Assembly (NCBI GenBank): GCA_013152825.1
Contig: JAADFP010000089.1
Location: 1 to 7,530 of the forward strand
DNA: 7,530 nt
Origin: Caldisericota bacterium
GTDB lineage: Bacteria > CAIJMQ01 > JAADFP01
Direction: 5' to 3'
Below the pieces are notes generated by a model. That model worked only from the letters and a program-made list of their open reading frames with translations. It was not told where the DNA came from and searched no databases. Shown here one piece after another: positions 1 to 6,290 of the stretch; positions within the stretch are counted from its first letter, which is position 1, and every line of letters begins with the position of its first letter. Both the position numbers and the translations under genes were made by a program.

Positions 1-676
1 TGCTTACCTCCCGGGATATTTCTTTTGATTCAACAACAAGATCATCTATAAGAACAAATTTCTCTTCATTATTCTCCAGAAAATAAAGCAGTTTTGTGAA
101 AGATAATAAATCACAAGAGAAGGAAATTGTCAAGGGTATCTTTTGATAAATGTCTCCTTCTTCACTTTGATAGATACTTATAGAAGAGATATCCTTTATC
201 TGGTTATCCAGAAGTTTTCTCACTATCCAATCCACCATTTCCAGGTTTTTCAAAAGATTCGGCACCTCCTCTGGAGAAGGTAGGTTTTCGGGCAGCCCTG
301 AAATAGTAGCAGGCAACTTCGCCCCCTTCAATTCAGCATATTCGTTCCATTCTTTCTTCTTCTGATAATATGTTTCCATGAAGTAAAGCACAGGGTTTTG
401 GCCCTCAGGAACTTCCACATTAAAATCGCGGTATAGAACCTTCCTGACCTTGGCATATTCTTCTTCCAATACTTTGTCACCCGCTTCCATAGCCTTTATT
501 AATGCAGCAGAAGGAGGCCCCTCAGGCGAGGAGTAAAATCTCTTTACCTTATCCAGGGCTTCTTGGAGGGCTTGTTCTGCTGCTGCCTTCTTAGCAATAA
601 ATGGACGGGCAAATATGACATAAAAGGCAATTAACGCGCCCACTAAAAGCACTATAAAGATAATAAGTTTTTTCAT
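1..676 (-). CDS. pilO: PilO-like type IV pilus / T2SS inner-membrane protein, 3' end outside window
   Basis: Translated by hand from ATG at 676-674; the frame stays open for 225 codons to the left edge, so the C-terminus is missing. PilO-family proteins are bitopic inner-membrane proteins that pair with PilN through periplasmic coiled coils and ferredoxin-like domains. Visible here: a short MKK cytoplasmic start, one transmembrane helix at about residues 4-23 (IIFIVLLVGALIAFYVIFAR), an Ala/Gln/Lys-rich probable coiled coil at about 28-47, a further helical stretch at 65-82, and an alpha/beta region from about 145 onward including KIPLTISFSCDLLSFTKLLYFL (split around residue 190), the typical PilO fold element. 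The gene starts 9 bases after the pilMN stop with no strong Shine-Dalgarno in that gap, which suggests translational coupling. Position directly after a PilM-PilN gene supports the call. A PilO-like relative such as the Amuc_1100 type is an alternative name for the same fold. Confidence 0.8.
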   Translation of the reverse strand, partial: MKKLIIFIVLLVGALIAFYVIFARPFIAKKAAAEQALQEALDKVKRFYSSPEGPPSAALIKAMEAGDKVLEEEYAKVRKVLYRDFNVEVPEGQNPVLYFMETYYQKKKEWNEYAELKGAKLPATISGLPENLPSPEEVPNLLKNLEMVDWIVRKLLDNQIKDISSISIYQSEEGDIYQKIPLTISFSCDLLSFTKLLYFLENNEEKFVLIDDLVVESKEISREVS

Positions 677-685
677 TATTATTTT

Positions 686-2362
686 TTATTGTTCTTTCCC
701 CTTCACCTTAACCTGCAGTAGAAAGGCAACCTCTTCCCCTTCCCGGGCTACATTTACCAGTGTTACCTCTTCCATAAGAGGCGAATCCTGCAAACGAGAG
801 ATATATTCATCTACCCGGGGGAAGGATTTTGTTCTCCCGGATATAAGGAAAGAATTTCCCTTTTTTATTTCCCTCTTGGCCACAGGCTCCCTTCTTCTCC
901 TTCTCCCGTAGCCTTCTGTTGGCTGGGTTGGCTCTAACATTACTGCCCCATATTCCACGTTCCGGTTTCCTCTGGCCGGTTTTTCCATCTCGGATGCTTC
1001 TCCTCGCGCGATCTTGGTAATGTAGATATCCGAAGGCGTCAAAAGAGAAATTTCTCTCAGGAAATCAGACCAGAATGTCTTCTGGGAAAGCACACTTTCT
1101 ATTTCTCTTAATTTACCCTCTATCTCTCTTCTCTTTGCGTATAATTCCTTTATCTTGGGAATGTAGGGCTCAAAACTCTTTACGGCTTTTTCCACTCTTT
1201 CCAGTTTTAGCTGCGTGATGGTATAGTCCTGGTAAGAGAAGGCGGACAAGGTCGCTGCCACAAAGGGGATAAGAATTCCCGAGAGGAAGAAGTAAGGCTT
1301 TTTCTTCTCCATAACCTTCTTCCTCACCACGCGAGGAGGCAGAAGATTAACTTCCAGAGGAGAATCTAAAAGAGGCCGAAGGGCAAGCCCCAGAGTAGTA
1401 CCATAATAACCATCATCCACACCTGCCGGCTTGGGTATTTTTGCCCATGGGTCCACCCTGCGAATATTTCCCGGGAAATAGGAGGAGAGGAATTTTAAGA
1501 ACTGCGGGCTGCGCGAAATTCTTCCGTGCACCACAATTTCGTCAAACGAGGCTACCTTCTCTACCTGGGAAAGATAATAATTCATGGTGCGCTTAATTTC
1601 GGTAAACAAATCCTGCCATACTGATTCTACAACTTTGCTCTCCCCGGAGAAAAGCATACCCATTGCTTCATTATATCCTTCTCCCTGTTCTTTCATTATC
1701 TCCCTTAACATGTTTCTTTCCCCAATAGGGATGGAACGGGTAAAAGCAAGCGTGCCGCCTTCTTCAATAATAATATCGGTAAAATTCCAGCCTACTGAAA
1801 CAACTATCCCCGTGCTGTCCGGGGTAAGAAGCTCATTATACGAAAGAGCATTATGAAGAGCTATAACGGAAATATCCACTACATCGGGCTCCTTGCCCGC
1901 TCCCTGTCGCACCTGCTCCACCATGTTTTCCACCATCTCTCCCTTTACAGCCGCCATGATAACTTCTACGGAGGTTGTTTTTTTCTTTATAATGGTGGAA
2001 AGATGGTAATCCCAGACTACTTCTTTCAGGGGGAACGGTATCTGCTGTTGCACTTCATAACTTACTATCTGCTTGATTTTCCCCTTTGGTACCGGGGGGA
2101 GTTTCATCTTCCTGACAAAGGCAATCTGACCACCCAGACCCGCCACAAGAATTGCCTTTCTGACCTCCATCCCCTCGAGCATCCTACCTACACCTTCTCG
2201 TAAGGCAGCATCTCTTTCTTCTTTTGAAGGGAGGTCAGGAGGTATAAACATAGAGCGCGCGGATAACACTCGTATCCCTTTGCCGTGCCTCTCCAGCTGT
2301 AATACGGATATGAGGTTACCCGAGATATCTAAACCTATACCTATATTCCCTTTGGGATTCAT
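686..2362 (-). CDS. PilM-PilN fusion protein (actin-like domain plus membrane stalk)
   Basis: 558 residues from ATG 2362; a TTG three codons upstream is also in frame but gains no better ribosome site, and neither start has a clear Shine-Dalgarno. Residues 7-330 are PilM-like: phosphate-1 type loop GIGLDISGNLISVLQL (8-23), the PilM-typical segment with E103 and QIPFP (107-111), a phosphate-2 region around 187-203, a GYYGTTLGLALR helix (318-329). Residues 337-343 read EVNLLPP, the conserved N-terminal motif of PilN that normally docks into a groove of a separate PilM. Then come a transmembrane helix (about 357-376), a coiled coil (383-428) and a periplasmic PilN-type alpha/beta domain (430-450 and 504-554), split by a charged insert with five consecutive Arg (487-491). 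The architecture parallels GspL of type II secretion, which is also a PilM+PilN-like fusion. It acts at the inner membrane as the assembly platform; PilO follows 9 bases downstream. In the phosphate-2 loop the usual Asp appears replaced (VVSVGWNFTDI), so nucleotide hydrolysis is doubtful. Confidence 0.88.
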   Translation of the reverse strand: MNPKGNIGIGLDISGNLISVLQLERHGKGIRVLSARSMFIPPDLPSKEERDAALREGVGRMLEGMEVRKAILVAGLGGQIAFVRKMKLPPVPKGKIKQIVSYEVQQQIPFPLKEVVWDYHLSTIIKKKTTSVEVIMAAVKGEMVENMVEQVRQGAGKEPDVVDISVIALHNALSYNELLTPDSTGIVVSVGWNFTDIIIEEGGTLAFTRSIPIGERNMLREIMKEQGEGYNEAMGMLFSGESKVVESVWQDLFTEIKRTMNYYLSQVEKVASFDEIVVHGRISRSPQFLKFLSSYFPGNIRRVDPWAKIPKPAGVDDGYYGTTLGLALRPLLDSPLEVNLLPPRVVRKKVMEKKKPYFFLSGILIPFVAATLSAFSYQDYTITQLKLERVEKAVKSFEPYIPKIKELYAKRREIEGKLREIESVLSQKTFWSDFLREISLLTPSDIYITKIARGEASEMEKPARGNRNVEYGAVMLEPTQPTEGYGRRRRREPVAKREIKKGNSFLISGRTKSFPRVDEYISRLQDSPLMEEVTLVNVAREGEEVAFLLQVKVKGKEQ

Positions 2363-2372
2363 GAATGGCAAT

Positions 2373-2401
2373 AGTTTATCACAGAAATATACACTTTACA
2401 A
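2373..2401 (-). promoter_or_regulatory. alternative promoter with extended -10, would give a near-leaderless mRNA
   Basis: TTGTAA (2401-2396), 17-base spacer, then TAAACT (2378-2373) preceded by TGA, i.e. an extended -10 of the TGn type. The start point would fall only a few bases before ATG 2362, which would fit the absence of a Shine-Dalgarno there. It competes with the 2406-2434 candidate; at most one need be real. Confidence 0.25.
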
Positions 2402-2405
2402 ATCA

Positions 2406-2434
2406 TTTGTAACATTATTTTTCCACAATTTCAA
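2406..2434 (-). promoter_or_regulatory. candidate sigma-70-type promoter for pilMN-pilO
   Basis: On the minus strand TTGAAA (2434-2429) is followed after exactly 17 bases by TACAAA (2411-2406). Transcription would begin roughly 40 bases before the pilMN ATG. The -35 is good and the -10 is 4 of 6. A separate promoter is plausible here because a 415-bp repeat-filled spacer lies between pilMN and the upstream gene. Consensus reading by eye only. Confidence 0.35.
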
Positions 2435-2494
2435 ATCCACCCCGAGTTATATACCGGAAGAGTAAATAGGGTGCCTGAAGCCGCCCTGCTCTCC

Positions 2495-2512
2495 TAAGAT
2501 AGTATCATCTTA
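2495..2512. repeat. 18-bp palindrome TAAGAT-N6-ATCTTA
   Basis: Perfect 6-bp arms (2495-2500 and 2507-2512) around AGTATC. The size and symmetry fit a dimeric repressor operator, but it lies about 130 bases before the pilMN start and beside the heptamer array, so it could equally belong to a repeat element. No T-tract follows, so it is not a terminator. Confidence 0.35.
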
Positions 2513-2517
2513 CTAGC

Positions 2518-2545
2518 TTCTATTAGTCAAAGGTCTATAGTCTAA
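2518..2545 (+). repeat. heptamer array A (about 4 copies, AGTCTAA type)
   Basis: Four back-to-back 7-base units ending in GGTCTAT then AGTCTAA (2532-2545); the first two units (2518-2531) are degenerate. The 13-mer GTCTATAGTCTAA (2533-2545) is identical to 2741-2753 and 6742-6754. The orientation on the plus strand is the same as array B (2740-2782) and as the right-hand array of the four-helix element. Confidence 0.75.
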
Positions 2546-2628
2546 CTCGTTGATCGGTTTCGGTTGCGTGGCTCGAATCGTATATCGTTGTTCGTCCACC
2601 ATCTCCCCACCTGTTTTCCTCTATGCCA

Positions 2629-2677
2629 TTCCTGCCTGTCCCGATGGACATCGGGGCTTGCGCAGGTATGACAGGAA
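2629..2677. repeat. REP-like imperfect double palindrome
   Basis: The inner hairpin CCCGATG-GA-CATCGGG (2640-2655) is perfect. An outer arm TTCCTG (2629-2634) pairs with CAGGAA (2672-2677), and CCTGC (2631-2635) can alternatively pair with GCAGG (2662-2666). The sequence resembles, from memory, intergenic palindromic repeats common in environmental bacterial genomes. A T-tract is absent on both sides, which argues against an intrinsic terminator. Confidence 0.55.
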
Positions 2678-2692
2678 GGCTGGTATCTTGTA

Positions 2693-2724
2693 TCTTGCTC
2701 ACTTACTCACCTACTCACTTATTA
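2693..2724 (+). repeat. octamer array (ACTTACTC type, 4 degenerate copies)
   Basis: Four 8-base units in a row: TCTTGCTC, ACTTACTC, ACCTACTC, ACTTATTA (2693-2724). Just before it is a perfect heptamer doublet TATCTTG x2 (2684-2697, overlapping the first unit). The same octamer in the other orientation occurs at 6178-6201 inside the signal-peptide coding region of the secreted protein. Confidence 0.55.
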
Positions 2725-2739
2725 ACTGCTTATCCTCCC

Positions 2740-2782
2740 AGTCTATAGTCTAAGGTCTTGCAGTCTAATGTCTTATTCTAAT
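2740..2782 (+). repeat. heptamer array B (AGTCTAA type), overlapping a stop codon
   Basis: AGTCTAT then AGTCTAA (2740-2753), GGTCTTG, one extra C at 2761, then AGTCTAA, TGTCTTA (2762-2775) and a degenerate TTCTAAT (2776-2782). The minus-strand stop TAG of the secreted protein (2780-2778) lies inside this last unit. Array B and array A point the same way, unlike the inverted pair around the four-helix gene. Confidence 0.75.
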
Positions 2783-4601
2783 ATCCTTCTTCCCATGTCC
2801 AGAATCTGCGGGGTGGAATAGGATAGTAAAACTGTGCATTTTCGCTGGAACGATAAATCCAGGTCCTTATATCTACATTGGAACTGCCCGGGCTTGAATT
2901 ATAATAAACCTCCACGTAGAAGGTATGTCGTCCCTCGCTTAAACCAGATGCAGTATACTCCGCCTCCCATATTCCATCTCCATCCGTGTCTCCGTCAGAG
3001 TCGTTAGAACTACCCTGTTTGACCGAAGCCCCATCCAGGTATGCATCATAACTCTGGACCTCTCCTGCTGCACCCTTCATTCTCCATTTAAAGTAGGCTG
3101 TACCGGAGGAAGTAATCCCCGCCGGCCCCTGAATAATCTGCACCGTGGGAGTATTGCTCTCTATGGTCCAGTAGTAGGTATTGCCTCCCAATCCCCAGGT
3201 TTCCCGGGTCTCGTAGTTCCCGGCTTTATCCAGATAGCGCACCTGGAAGATGTAGGTCTTTCCCTTCTCAAGGTTTGTGTAAGGAGCAGGCAACTGGGTA
3301 TAAGCAGTTCCATCTACAAACCCGTAATTCTGGCTGGCATCGCTCCACTTATTGTTGTCGGGTGTGTAATTTAATAATCTCCACCTTACCAGGTAGGTGT
3401 CTGAGACCTGGTCATCCTGGGAAGGATTTGCCTGGGTATAGGGGTCATAAGAGGTCCAGGTGAAATCTGCCGTGCTGGAATTGGAAGCGGCCGTGGTAGA
3501 AATAATGGAGGTGGTCATGGGCGTGGTATCCACGGCAAAAGCAGTATCAGAGAGAAGCATTTCATTACCTGCCCGGTCATATACCCTTACCTGGAGAAGG
3601 TTGTTGACCTTACTTTCCTGGTTAAAGGGAATCTTATCTATTTCCAGGAATCTTTTATCCGGATGCACTGCTCCCTCAAACGGGGTATCCAGGGTTATAG
3701 TATCTGACCAGGTAGAATAATTAGAGCCATCCGTAGAGTAGGCATATTGGGGAGAGCTGTCTGGAAGAGCAGTCTCGTTCAAACCCGAGGCATCGTTAAC
3801 GCTTCCGCTGGGATTCCTGTCTTCCACCCATACTTTAAAGGAAGGGGTACGGGAGATTAGCCAGGTATCAGCCGTGTTTATCTCTATCCAGCCACTGTCC
3901 CGGTTATCAATATCAGTGATATCATCGCCATTAGCCCCTCCCCGCCAGGAAGGCTTAATCCGGGGATAATAATTAGCTTCCCAGACCAGGCGGGGCGGAG
4001 TGATATCTTTCATTATGTTTACCAGGGAAGAATCACCGCCATCTGTCTCCGAGACCTCAATGGTCTTGGTAGCATCGGTAGGCAAAGTCTCCTCGTTTCC
4101 GCTATTGTCCACGGCTCTTACCCTGATTAGATAGCCTGCTTCGTCTATGTCATCCGCCGACAACTCATAACGCCAGGTAGCGTAGTCACCATCCGTACTG
4201 GTATCTGTAACCCTATCCCAGCTACTCCAGCTGTAGTCATTGAAAGAGGTGGGCCAGGTCCCGCCCTGAGGCCTTTTCCCCCAGGAAATCTCCACGTAGT
4301 CCACCCCGCTTCCGGGGTCACCGTTAATGGTATCAGTAGAGGTGCCGGTTATAACGATGGGGGACTGATGCGGAGTGCCAAAACAGTAAGTTACCTGGTT
4401 ATCAATGTACTTTATGCGAAATAGGTCTGTATCCCGGTTATCCCGCAGGGGGACACTGATGTAGGATTCGGGTTTTGTAGTATCACCTTCTACCGGGCCA
4501 AAGTTTATCTTTACTTCGTCAAGCGCAGGAGAGTAAGCCGAATTCCCGGTTTTCAAGTACGCCCTGTACTGGAGATAGCGGGCAATTGGTTTAACTTTCA
4601 C
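2778..4601 (-). CDS. C-terminal Ig-like part of a large secreted surface protein (frameshifted from the upstream ORF)
   Basis: 607 codons from an apparent GTG at 4601 to TAG. It has no signal peptide and begins in mid-domain: residues 3-34 (VKPIARYLQYRAYLKTGNSA and on to DEVKINF) are the closing strands of a beta-sandwich whose earlier parts are in the ORF just upstream. Three or four Ig/fibronectin-like repeats follow, recognised by a recurring C-terminal strand: YLIRVRAVDNSGNE (157-170), NLLQVRVYDRAGNE (334-347), YIFQVRYLDKAGNYE (450-464) and a weaker fourth ending near HTFYVEVYY (559-567). An Asp-rich loop SNDSDGDTDGDGIWE (532-546) looks like a calcium site. There is no LPxTG, autotransporter barrel or type IX tail, so surface retention is unexplained; the end is Pro/aromatic rich (PIPPRRFWTWEEGY). 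The GTGA overlap with the upstream stop could be read as coupling, but the split domain favours a frameshift. Probable role: adhesion or surface layer, extracellular. Confidence 0.75.
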   Translation of the reverse strand: MKVKPIARYLQYRAYLKTGNSAYSPALDEVKINFGPVEGDTTKPESYISVPLRDNRDTDLFRIKYIDNQVTYCFGTPHQSPIVITGTSTDTINGDPGSGVDYVEISWGKRPQGGTWPTSFNDYSWSSWDRVTDTSTDGDYATWRYELSADDIDEAGYLIRVRAVDNSGNEETLPTDATKTIEVSETDGGDSSLVNIMKDITPPRLVWEANYYPRIKPSWRGGANGDDITDIDNRDSGWIEINTADTWLISRTPSFKVWVEDRNPSGSVNDASGLNETALPDSSPQYAYSTDGSNYSTWSDTITLDTPFEGAVHPDKRFLEIDKIPFNQESKVNNLLQVRVYDRAGNEMLLSDTAFAVDTTPMTTSIISTTAASNSSTADFTWTSYDPYTQANPSQDDQVSDTYLVRWRLLNYTPDNNKWSDASQNYGFVDGTAYTQLPAPYTNLEKGKTYIFQVRYLDKAGNYETRETWGLGGNTYYWTIESNTPTVQIIQGPAGITSSGTAYFKWRMKGAAGEVQSYDAYLDGASVKQGSSNDSDGDTDGDGIWEAEYTASGLSEGRHTFYVEVYYNSSPGSSNVDIRTWIYRSSENAQFYYPIPPRRFWTWEEGY

Positions 4602-6226
4602 TGCATCAAAGTGTAAGCAGTTCCTGAAGTATGAAGAGAAAAGTAAGAAGGAGTATAATCAGGTGAGGTGGTTTCATAATAAGTAGGTAAACCGGATACT
4701 GTGGCTCTTAACCTCTGGTCCCCGTTTACATCCCACCGGCTCCAGGTTACCTGGTATTCTTCTCCCGGGGTATAATTGCCCAGGAATTGCGTGTCAGCAA
4801 GTAATCCGTCGTTTAGATACTGGGCATATACCTCCCCGCTTTCAAAGAGCACCCTGTAGCCAGTATCTCCGAAAACACCCTCCTGCAGGAAGCCCGTACT
4901 CAAGTTGGAAATCTCCGAGACGGTTTTACCGGCTATGGGAGTAACCGAGTGGGTAAGCGAGAACTGGGTGCCCACAGTGCGCACAGAAGTGACTCCGGAA
5001 GTAAGAGCAATTACATTAATTTCCAGCCTCTGATTTGTCTCCCTGATGTTAGGAAGCTCACCCCATTTGTTCCACAGGTTAGTATTAAGAAGATTATCAT
5101 TGAAGTTATCAGCCCACCTTACAATCTCCAGCTCTGCATAATCTTCATTTCCGTAAAGATACACGGGAGACCAGCCAGCCGTGGAAGGAATCTCTTCTGT
5201 GTCTGTATCTGCATTAGCTGTATCTCCGTCCCGGGTATAGAAAATTACATACTCAGGGTTGGCATGGGCGGAAATAGTAGGTTCCGAAAGTGCGCCGGAG
5301 GTTATTCTTACCAGGTCAATCTGGCCTGTGAAAGGATAGGAAGAATCGCTGAAGAGCAGAGGGGGAGAATCTGGATAGAGGATGTTACCTGTAAGGACAT
5401 AAGAGGCTTTAACCTCTCCATCCACGTAGAGCCTGAGATTGCTTCCGTCATAGGTAAAGGCTAAATGGTACCAGGTATTAGTAGAATAGGAAAAATTTAC
5501 TCTAAAACTATTTACATAATAAGAACCCGATGAAGTATAAATCTTTGCCTCAAAATGGCTTTGACTGTCAGTTCCCAGCCACCAGCCACTGTTGACTCCA
5601 TCTCCCAGGGAGAGGATAGTCTGGGTAGAATTGGCCAGGCCAGGTTTCACCCAGCACTCCACGGTCAAATTGGCCAGGTAAAGCCCTGAAACCGGGGAAG
5701 AAACTTTTACATAGTCACCTGCGGCAACGAACCCCAGACTTTCATCTCCCGGATATCCCAGCCTTCCAGGCATCCAGACAGGAGAACCGTATATAGTTCC
5801 ATCATATCCCCCACCGGAGGAATCCAGCACTGTATCTGCATTTCCTCCCTCGTCCAGGTACCAGAGGCCCGCTGTATTTGCTCCCCTTTTCAAAAGCGCA
5901 TCCTGGGAAATCCAGGAAATTGTGTTCCATTTTACCGGCTCGGAGGCATCTCTCCAGGAAGAGAAAATAATGCCCGTATCTGTATAAGTTGTACCCGGAA
6001 GCGATAGGTAAACACTGCCCGGAGTATCGGTAACATTTACATCACTACCCCACCAGTATTTTGAGACAGAGGTGCCGGAAGGACCCCAGAGAAGCTGCGA
6101 GTCTCCTGCTGACCAGTCCGTCTGGGTCCAGGAAAAGAGTAAAGAGGGGAAGAGTAAAAAGGCAAACAGGAATAAGGAAGCAAGCGAGTAAGTGGGTAAG
6201 CGGGCGGAGTGCCTGTCCCCTCTCAT
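4598..6226 (-). CDS. N-terminal part of a large secreted protein: signal peptide, LamG and a second concanavalin-like domain
   Basis: 542 codons from ATG 6226 to TGA. This start is chosen because GGAGGAG ends 5 bases before it and a signal peptide follows immediately: basic N-region (MRGDRHSAR), hydrophobic core (about 15-31), cleavage probably after LLFS (32). In-frame TTG 6316 lies inside the neighbouring repeat element and ATG 6274 would add a charged 16-residue leader. Residues 84-110 (WNTISW at 100-105) begin a beta-sandwich. A LamG / concanavalin-type domain follows at about 119-312, with LTVECWVKPG (187-196), TWYHLAFTYDGSNLRLYVDG (251-270) and FTGQIDLVRI (299-308). Residues 325-371 (VIFYTRDGD, GWSPVY) resume the first sandwich, and a second concanavalin-like domain starts at DNFNDNLLNTNLW (373-385). 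The ORF ends inside that domain, and its continuation is the overlapping downstream ORF. No type IV pilin-type leader is present, so export is Sec/SPI-like. Probable carbohydrate-binding surface protein or adhesin; ligand unknown. Confidence 0.78.
   Translation of the reverse strand: MRGDRHSARLPTYSLASLFLFAFLLFPSLLFSWTQTDWSAGDSQLLWGPSGTSVSKYWWGSDVNVTDTPGSVYLSLPGTTYTDTGIIFSSWRDASEPVKWNTISWISQDALLKRGANTAGLWYLDEGGNADTVLDSSGGGYDGTIYGSPVWMPGRLGYPGDESLGFVAAGDYVKVSSPVSGLYLANLTVECWVKPGLANSTQTILSLGDGVNSGWWLGTDSQSHFEAKIYTSSGSYYVNSFRVNFSYSTNTWYHLAFTYDGSNLRLYVDGEVKASYVLTGNILYPDSPPLLFSDSSYPFTGQIDLVRITSGALSEPTISAHANPEYVIFYTRDGDTANADTDTEEIPSTAGWSPVYLYGNEDYAELEIVRWADNFNDNLLNTNLWNKWGELPNIRETNQRLEINVIALTSGVTSVRTVGTQFSLTHSVTPIAGKTVSEISNLSTGFLQEGVFGDTGYRVLFESGEVYAQYLNDGLLADTQFLGNYTPGEEYQVTWSRWDVNGDQRLRATVSGLPTYYETTSPDYTPSYFSLHTSGTAYTLMQ
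4605..4615 (-). other. probable frameshift site joining the two halves of the secreted protein
   Basis: On the minus strand the upstream frame reads ...GGA ACT GCT TAC ACT TTG ATG CAG TGA. Removing one AC (plus-strand GT within 4611-4614) gives GCT TAC TTT GAT GCA GTG AAA, i.e. GTAYFDAVKVK, the expected last strand of a concanavalin-like domain (compare the family pattern T-S-G-x-A-x-F-D-x-V-x-V). The TACAC looks like a two-base duplication. The restored protein would be about 1148 residues. It may be a true mutation, phase variation, programmed slippage or a sequencing/assembly error. Confidence 0.65.
6178..6201 (-). repeat. octamer array inside the signal-peptide coding region
   Basis: On the plus strand AAGCAAGC, GAGTAAGT, GGGTAAGC are three back-to-back 8-base units; the middle one is the exact reverse complement of ACTTACTC at 2701-2708. 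They encode part of the RLPTYSLAS segment of the secreted protein's leader. Just beyond, TGCCTGTCCC (6210-6219) is a 10-mer also found at 2633-2642 in the spacer. Confidence 0.45.
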
Positions 6227-6231
6227 TTTAT

Positions 6232-6238
6232 CTCCTCC
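6232..6238 (-). promoter_or_regulatory. strong ribosome binding site deciding the start of the secreted protein
   Basis: GGAGGAG on the minus strand, five bases (ATAAA) before ATG 6226. This is the best Shine-Dalgarno match in the window and selects 6226 over the upstream in-frame TTG 6316 and ATG 6274, although ATG 6274 also has a GAGGTG upstream. Confidence 0.75.
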
Positions 6239-6290
6239 CGTTTTTATTGTTACTTTATCATCACACTTTTTCATCTTATCCTTCACCTCT

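Larger units (their letters stand above)
2363..2777. other. gene-free spacer made of short repeats
   Basis: 415 bases between the stop of the secreted protein and the pilMN start contain no ORF with recognisable protein character. From left to right they hold: AT-rich promoter-like sequence (2363-2440), a small palindrome (2495-2512), a heptamer array (2518-2545), about 80 bases without visible structure (2546-2625), an imperfect double palindrome (2629-2677), an octamer array (2693-2724) and a second heptamer array (2740-2782). The spacer looks like a landing site for several short repeat elements. No intrinsic terminator with a T-tract is seen on the minus strand. Confidence 0.7.

Noticed and set aside
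1584..2203. Plus-strand ORFs at 1584-1856 and 1853-2203
   Set aside because: They lie wholly opposite the well-supported PilM domain, with low-complexity Ser/His/Leu-rich translations that match no family.
2629..2677. Intrinsic terminator after the secreted protein gene
   Set aside because: The hairpin is strong but no T-tract follows on the minus strand, and the symmetry fits an interspersed palindromic repeat better.
2550..2753. Plus-strand 67-codon ORF in the spacer
   Set aside because: Its sequence is made of the palindrome, octamer and heptamer repeats; the protein has no recognisable character and no ribosome site was noticed.
2518..2782. CRISPR array
   Set aside because: Repeat units are 7-8 bases and directly tandem, with no spacers or cas genes.
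4598..4601. GTGA overlap as ordinary translational coupling of two genes
   Set aside because: The downstream ORF starts in the middle of a domain, lacks a signal peptide although its domains are extracellular, and the frame-corrected junction reads as a normal domain end.
3275..5464. Plus-strand ORFs at 3275-3463, 3460-3720 and 4949-5464
   Set aside because: Antisense shadows of the secreted-protein gene.
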